This document shows positions 61,701 to 64,000 of a stretch of DNA of 64,000 nucleotides, piece after piece. Origin of the DNA: Saprospiraceae bacterium (GTDB lineage: Bacteria > Bacteroidota > Bacteroidia > Chitinophagales > Saprospiraceae); assembly GCA_017985675.1 (NCBI GenBank), contig JAGNXB010000012.1:1-64000 (forward strand), in the 5' to 3' direction. Below the pieces are notes generated by a model that had not been told where the DNA came from, searched no databases, and was given only the letters and a program-made list of their open reading frames with translations. Numbering within the stretch: position 1 is the stretch's first letter; every line of letters begins with the position of its first letter. A program made the position numbers and the translations under genes.

Positions 61701-63856
61701 GTGGCTCTCCAGGTACGGTCTATCCGATAACCGCAAGCCAGATTTACAGTCACCTGAGTTTGCGTAATGACCACAGGTGGCGAACAGGCATCCGAGGCAG
61801 AAGGCTGAGTAGAAGGTGGTTGCTGATCACAAGAAATAGTTACTTCTCCCGGAAATGTGGTGAATACAGGTGGCGTCGTATCCTTTACCCGAATATAAAT
61901 AGTGTAAGTCGATTGGTTGCCGCAATCATCAACAGCAACCCAGGTATAGGTTATTTGTCGGAGATAACCATCTTGTTGGCAATTCGCATTTGTAACGCTG
62001 GATGAAAGGGTAATCGTAGGAGTCAAATCACAATTGTCTATGGAAGTGAATGCTCCTGCAGTAAATACTGGTTCGCTGCCGCATTCGACAGAAAGGATGG
62101 ATCCATTTGGTTTTCCGATCAAGAGCGGATGCACTGCTGTCATTACGGGTGCCTGATTGTCCACAACTGTTATGACCTGGCTTTTTGTTGAAGTATTTCC
62201 ACAAAAATCATTCGCAGTCCACGTACGGATAATCTGATAAGATTGAGGGCATGGGCCGGGAACTATTGTTTCTAGCAAATTTAGCTTGGGTCCAAGATCA
62301 CAATCATCCTTAACAGTCGGATTTCCTGAGCCAGGAATGGAAGCGTTACAGGCTATCGTAATATTTGCAGGTACTCCTGTAATGACGGGAGCAGTAAAGT
62401 CACCAACAAGCATGAAAAAGATAAAACTGCTCACATTGCCACAAAAATCCGTTGCCCGCCATTCGCAATAAAGTAATTTTTTACATCCGTCATCAAAAAT
62501 TAAGGAATCGATGAAGATAACTTCAGGCGCATTATCGCAAACATCAATAACAGTTGCATCGTTGACTCCAAAAATTACGGAAGCTTCACAGGCTACTTTC
62601 ATCGTGTCACCATTAGCAAGTGATGCAAGTAAAGGATGGGAAAATGTAATGATTGGCGCTTTTGTATCCGTTACGGCTATAGATTGAGATGCTGTGCTCG
62701 AATTGCCACATTCATCCAATGCCGTCCATGTTTTAATAAGCGTGTAATTGCCGGGGCATGATCCTGGAATAATTGTACTGGATACGTTTAGCAACGGTTG
62801 TTGATCGCAATCATCCATTACATTTGGTTCATCCTCTGGTAAAGTACCACATTCGGCTGTTGTGTTTGCGGGAATATTCGACAAAACGGGCGGACCTGCA
62901 TCCGTTTGGATAATGGTCTGCGTATGGGTGTTTACATTGCCGCACATATCTTCAGCTGTCCAGGTGCGCACACGCGTTATTGTGTTGCAATATGATCCGC
63001 CGGATAGACTCTCTGTAAACGTGAACCATACCTGCTGGGAACAGTTGTCTTCAGTCATAATAGTGTCAACCGGTGGGGCTGGTGCCAGACAATGGATGGT
63101 CAGATCCTGCGGTGGTGTAATGAATTCTGGTGCCTGATGGTCCTGGACTAAAACCATTTGTTGCGTATACGATGAGTTTTGACAGGCATCACGAGCTATC
63201 CAGGTTCTGTTAATGACATATTGTTGCGCACAGATACCAGGAACAATTATAGATGATGCTGTTATGGTTACTTGTCCATTGCAGTCATCTGATGCCTGTA
63301 TATCAATGCCTATAACTGGTACAGAGGGAATGGCATCGCAGCTTACGGTCAAATTGGGGGGTGATTGCGTAAATACAGGAGGTTGATTGTCCATTACAGT
63401 GACAAACTGTTGATCACTCAGTGAATCACCACATTCATCAGCAACGGTCCATGTACGGACAAGAGTAAAAAGTACGGGACAAACTCCTGGTATGGTATCC
63501 AATTCCAAAGTAAGCGTTACAGGATCGCAACAATCCGCGTTGGCATCCATGACGACCGGATCACCCAGATTGCCTAGTTCAGTGCAATCAATGGTCACAT
63601 CATCCGGGACGAAGTAGAGGTTTAGCTCACAAATAATAGATCCTTGATCCTTAGATGGTAGTTTACTATTCGCTCCGATGCCTGGTTCGGACCACGATGG
63701 TACTACGCCTGTAACCAGGTTGGAGTGTATCCGCAGCCCTGCATCATTTGCGACGTGGGCAGCGGCATTCAGAAAGGGACAAAAAACCAATCCGGCGAAT
63801 ACCAGGATATTGGTCAGTAAGCGGCGATTGTTTTTGCTGGACATCAACGATTCCAT
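58763..63856 (-). CDS. HYR-type repeat protein with T9SS type B sorting domain (paralogue)
   Basis: This 1697-aa surface protein is a tandem paralogue of the giant HYR protein. Signal peptide: LLTNILVFAGLVFCPFLNAAA. About 13 HYR-like modules run from roughly 85 to 1180, each with two to four cysteines and the RTWTATDxCGN motif. The tail has the same order as in the giant protein: CPCQKPTVAS, NGSITIDLVQDESNYSYLW, DTVYLSIPIGDPYEACV, IPVIQNDI and the type B sorting domain NRWGNEVYKQKGYK ... LPDGTYFYLF. It differs by an extra insert of about 100 aa (near 1380-1480) that contains TWMINGLSSTGFFDN. It has its own terminator. A start at ATG 63844 is possible. Confidence 0.88.
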   Translation of the reverse strand: MESLMSSKNNRRLLTNILVFAGLVFCPFLNAAAHVANDAGLRIHSNLVTGVVPSWSEPGIGANSKLPSKDQGSIICELNLYFVPDDVTIDCTELGNLGDPVVMDANADCCDPVTLTLELDTIPGVCPVLFTLVRTWTVADECGDSLSDQQFVTVMDNQPPVFTQSPPNLTVSCDAIPSVPVIGIDIQASDDCNGQVTITASSIIVPGICAQQYVINRTWIARDACQNSSYTQQMVLVQDHQAPEFITPPQDLTIHCLAPAPPVDTIMTEDNCSQQVWFTFTESLSGGSYCNTITRVRTWTAEDMCGNVNTHTQTIIQTDAGPPVLSNIPANTTAECGTLPEDEPNVMDDCDQQPLLNVSSTIIPGSCPGNYTLIKTWTALDECGNSSTASQSIAVTDTKAPIITFSHPLLASLANGDTMKVACEASVIFGVNDATVIDVCDNAPEVIFIDSLIFDDGCKKLLYCEWRATDFCGNVSSFIFFMLVGDFTAPVITGVPANITIACNASIPGSGNPTVKDDCDLGPKLNLLETIVPGPCPQSYQIIRTWTANDFCGNTSTKSQVITVVDNQAPVMTAVHPLLIGKPNGSILSVECGSEPVFTAGAFTSIDNCDLTPTITLSSSVTNANCQQDGYLRQITYTWVAVDDCGNQSTYTIYIRVKDTTPPVFTTFPGEVTISCDQQPPSTQPSASDACSPPVVITQTQVTVNLACGYRIDRTWRATDQCGNFTTSIQRITVIDNTAPVIGQIPSDITLFCEDPIPASPIIPVTDNCDLNPIIQLSATTIPGNCPGNYEIIRRWTATDNCGNTATKTQRITVRDITPPTFITLPVDGTVSCDDVPSGIGNVTATDNCSGQVNITVENNRVNGSCENSYFLARVFTANDGCGNTTTHVQKLVVVDEEPPVFDMLPQNLTIECSEINPLPEPKVTDNCDDEVTLTYTSVIQQNGHCVGTYTLLATWTATDNCNNTATATQIFHVVDSTPPVLTPLHPAIINVPNGTELTAECDNVPIMSVTDVQTVDQCDPNPEVTFTELVEHGDCSIDGFLYKLTCTWTATDSCGNSASYTIFVRVVDTKAPVFSGNLSDITINVKNGEQVPAPAQVLFIDACDPEPKVTLEETILQQDCGYLLQRTWTAIDDCGNSSTVSQQITVIEGCPCQKPTVASIDIIDPKYGLSNGSITIDLVQDESNYSYLWIPDLGVTNNIGNSKTNLPEGTYQLFIKDPLADASCFVKLTLTLEMRWSCIDTVYLSIPIGDPYEACVDSVLDYPGNTTTAILCGLDSSVISSVVFSLPSGCVTIDPKDDFVGQTEICVIHCDNSNPSICDTTYLIISVTGIKPCEDLFTASLYNGETENCDLEAGICLPITPLLFSQYDFSLDGVAYSQPAEGCDFLSTFSYNQVAIPAGGNLGPYAIDTWMINGLSSTGFFDNIVTLLIWMNQRDPTGNWYFDASTGQILGGNAENIYGPLIIRQLNTNNVVSLGLQQLNIPQGTIVFATEGEHLFQSTHKATGCKDEIFLSVTCIGKPDSINAVDDAATTTGNQSMIIPVIQNDIIPGGILTDMFILSYPVNGTVMIRPDHQILYLPNSDFCDVDSFKYVICNNINCDTATVWITVNCGQLVIHNGFSPNGDGINDGFAITGIEAFPENELIVFNRWGNEVYKQKGYKNQWLGTWEGGDLPDGTYFYLFDDGTGQLYRGYVQINR

Positions 63857-64000
63857 TAAGGGGGTTCAAGGGATGTGCGTATAATTGACAATATTGGTTG
63901 CCCAATGCTACACTAACGTTTTGAAATTCAGCAAAATAGATCAAATGTGATTTAATGTTATTTCTAAAATGCTGAACAACAGGTTGGTGTATATGTCGAT
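63857..64000. other. Upstream region of the 1697-aa HYR gene (cut by window edge)
   Basis: This AT-rich stretch has no ORF I support. It should hold the promoter of the HYR gene; near-consensus CACATTTG on the minus strand is only a weak -7 candidate. The window ends here. Confidence 0.3.

Noticed and set aside
49408-63856. Repetitive DNA that could be mistaken for a CRISPR array or satellite
   Set aside because: Repeats have a codon-based period of about 240 bp, lie in long open reading frames and encode HYR modules; there are no short identical repeats with unique spacers.
1-64000. tRNA, rRNA, phage, integrase or insertion-sequence genes
   Set aside because: None recognised on either strand; gene content is housekeeping, glycan, secondary metabolism and T9SS cargo.

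Overview
The window looks like a chromosomal piece of a Bacteroidota bacterium, most likely a Saprospiria- or Chitinophagia-type gliding or marine relative. Evidence: four proteins carry type IX secretion (T9SS) C-terminal sorting domains (one type A-like, three type B / gliding-motility-like); there are PorP/SprF-like and PorE-like proteins, a BatA-type double-TM/VWA protein and DUF4199 and DUF2304 proteins; and at least two promoters match the Bacteroidota consensus TTTG-N19/20-TAnnTTTG. No rRNA, tRNA, CRISPR, insertion sequence or phage gene was seen.

Region 1 (1-19.85 kb) is a surface-polysaccharide locus with a strong sulfation and acylation flavour. It holds a Wzm/Wzt-like ABC exporter (the permease is cut by the window edge), two tandem MBOAT-SGNH fusion acyltransferases plus the relic tail of a third, four stand-alone sulfotransferases, a GT4 glycosyltransferase, a sulfotransferase-GT4 fusion, a second GT4, a very large GT-C-like membrane protein, and a GT2 / DUF2304 / GT4 trio. 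Many neighbours overlap by 1-4 bases (ATGA, TAATG, GTGA), so they are probably translationally coupled.

Region 2 (19.96-24.93 kb) starts with a small LTxxQ lipoprotein. It continues with the most interesting unit of the window: a four-gene minus-strand operon of a free-standing carrier protein, an adenylation enzyme, a PltE-like flavin dehydrogenase and a flavin-dependent halogenase-like enzyme. The adenylation-domain specificity residues read D-L-F-Y-L-A-L-V-C-K, which I recall as the L-proline code of pyrrole pathways. This predicts a (halo)pyrrolyl-2-carboxyl-carrier-protein cassette. No consumer (NRPS/PKS/thioesterase) is in the window.

Region 3 (25.3-40.3 kb) is mixed. It has a BatA-like protein, a dihydroorotase homologue without its metal-binding HxH, DUF4199, GT2 and GT4 enzymes, an unknown membrane protein, GmhA plus a nucleotidyltransferase-like/GmhB fusion (heptose pathway), a pectate-lyase-like T9SS cargo, an RHH/SPFH pair, MurQ and an S9 peptidase.

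Region 4 (40.5-63.9 kb) is a T9SS cargo/adhesin island. It contains a 1794-aa calcium-binding (thrombospondin type 3-like) protein followed by PorP/SprF-like and PorE/OmpA-like genes, then two convergent giant HYR-type repeat proteins (3016 and 1697 aa) that share the same C-terminal tail architecture. The 3016-aa protein contains a nearly identical 1473-bp tandem duplication. Clear intrinsic terminators separate these units.
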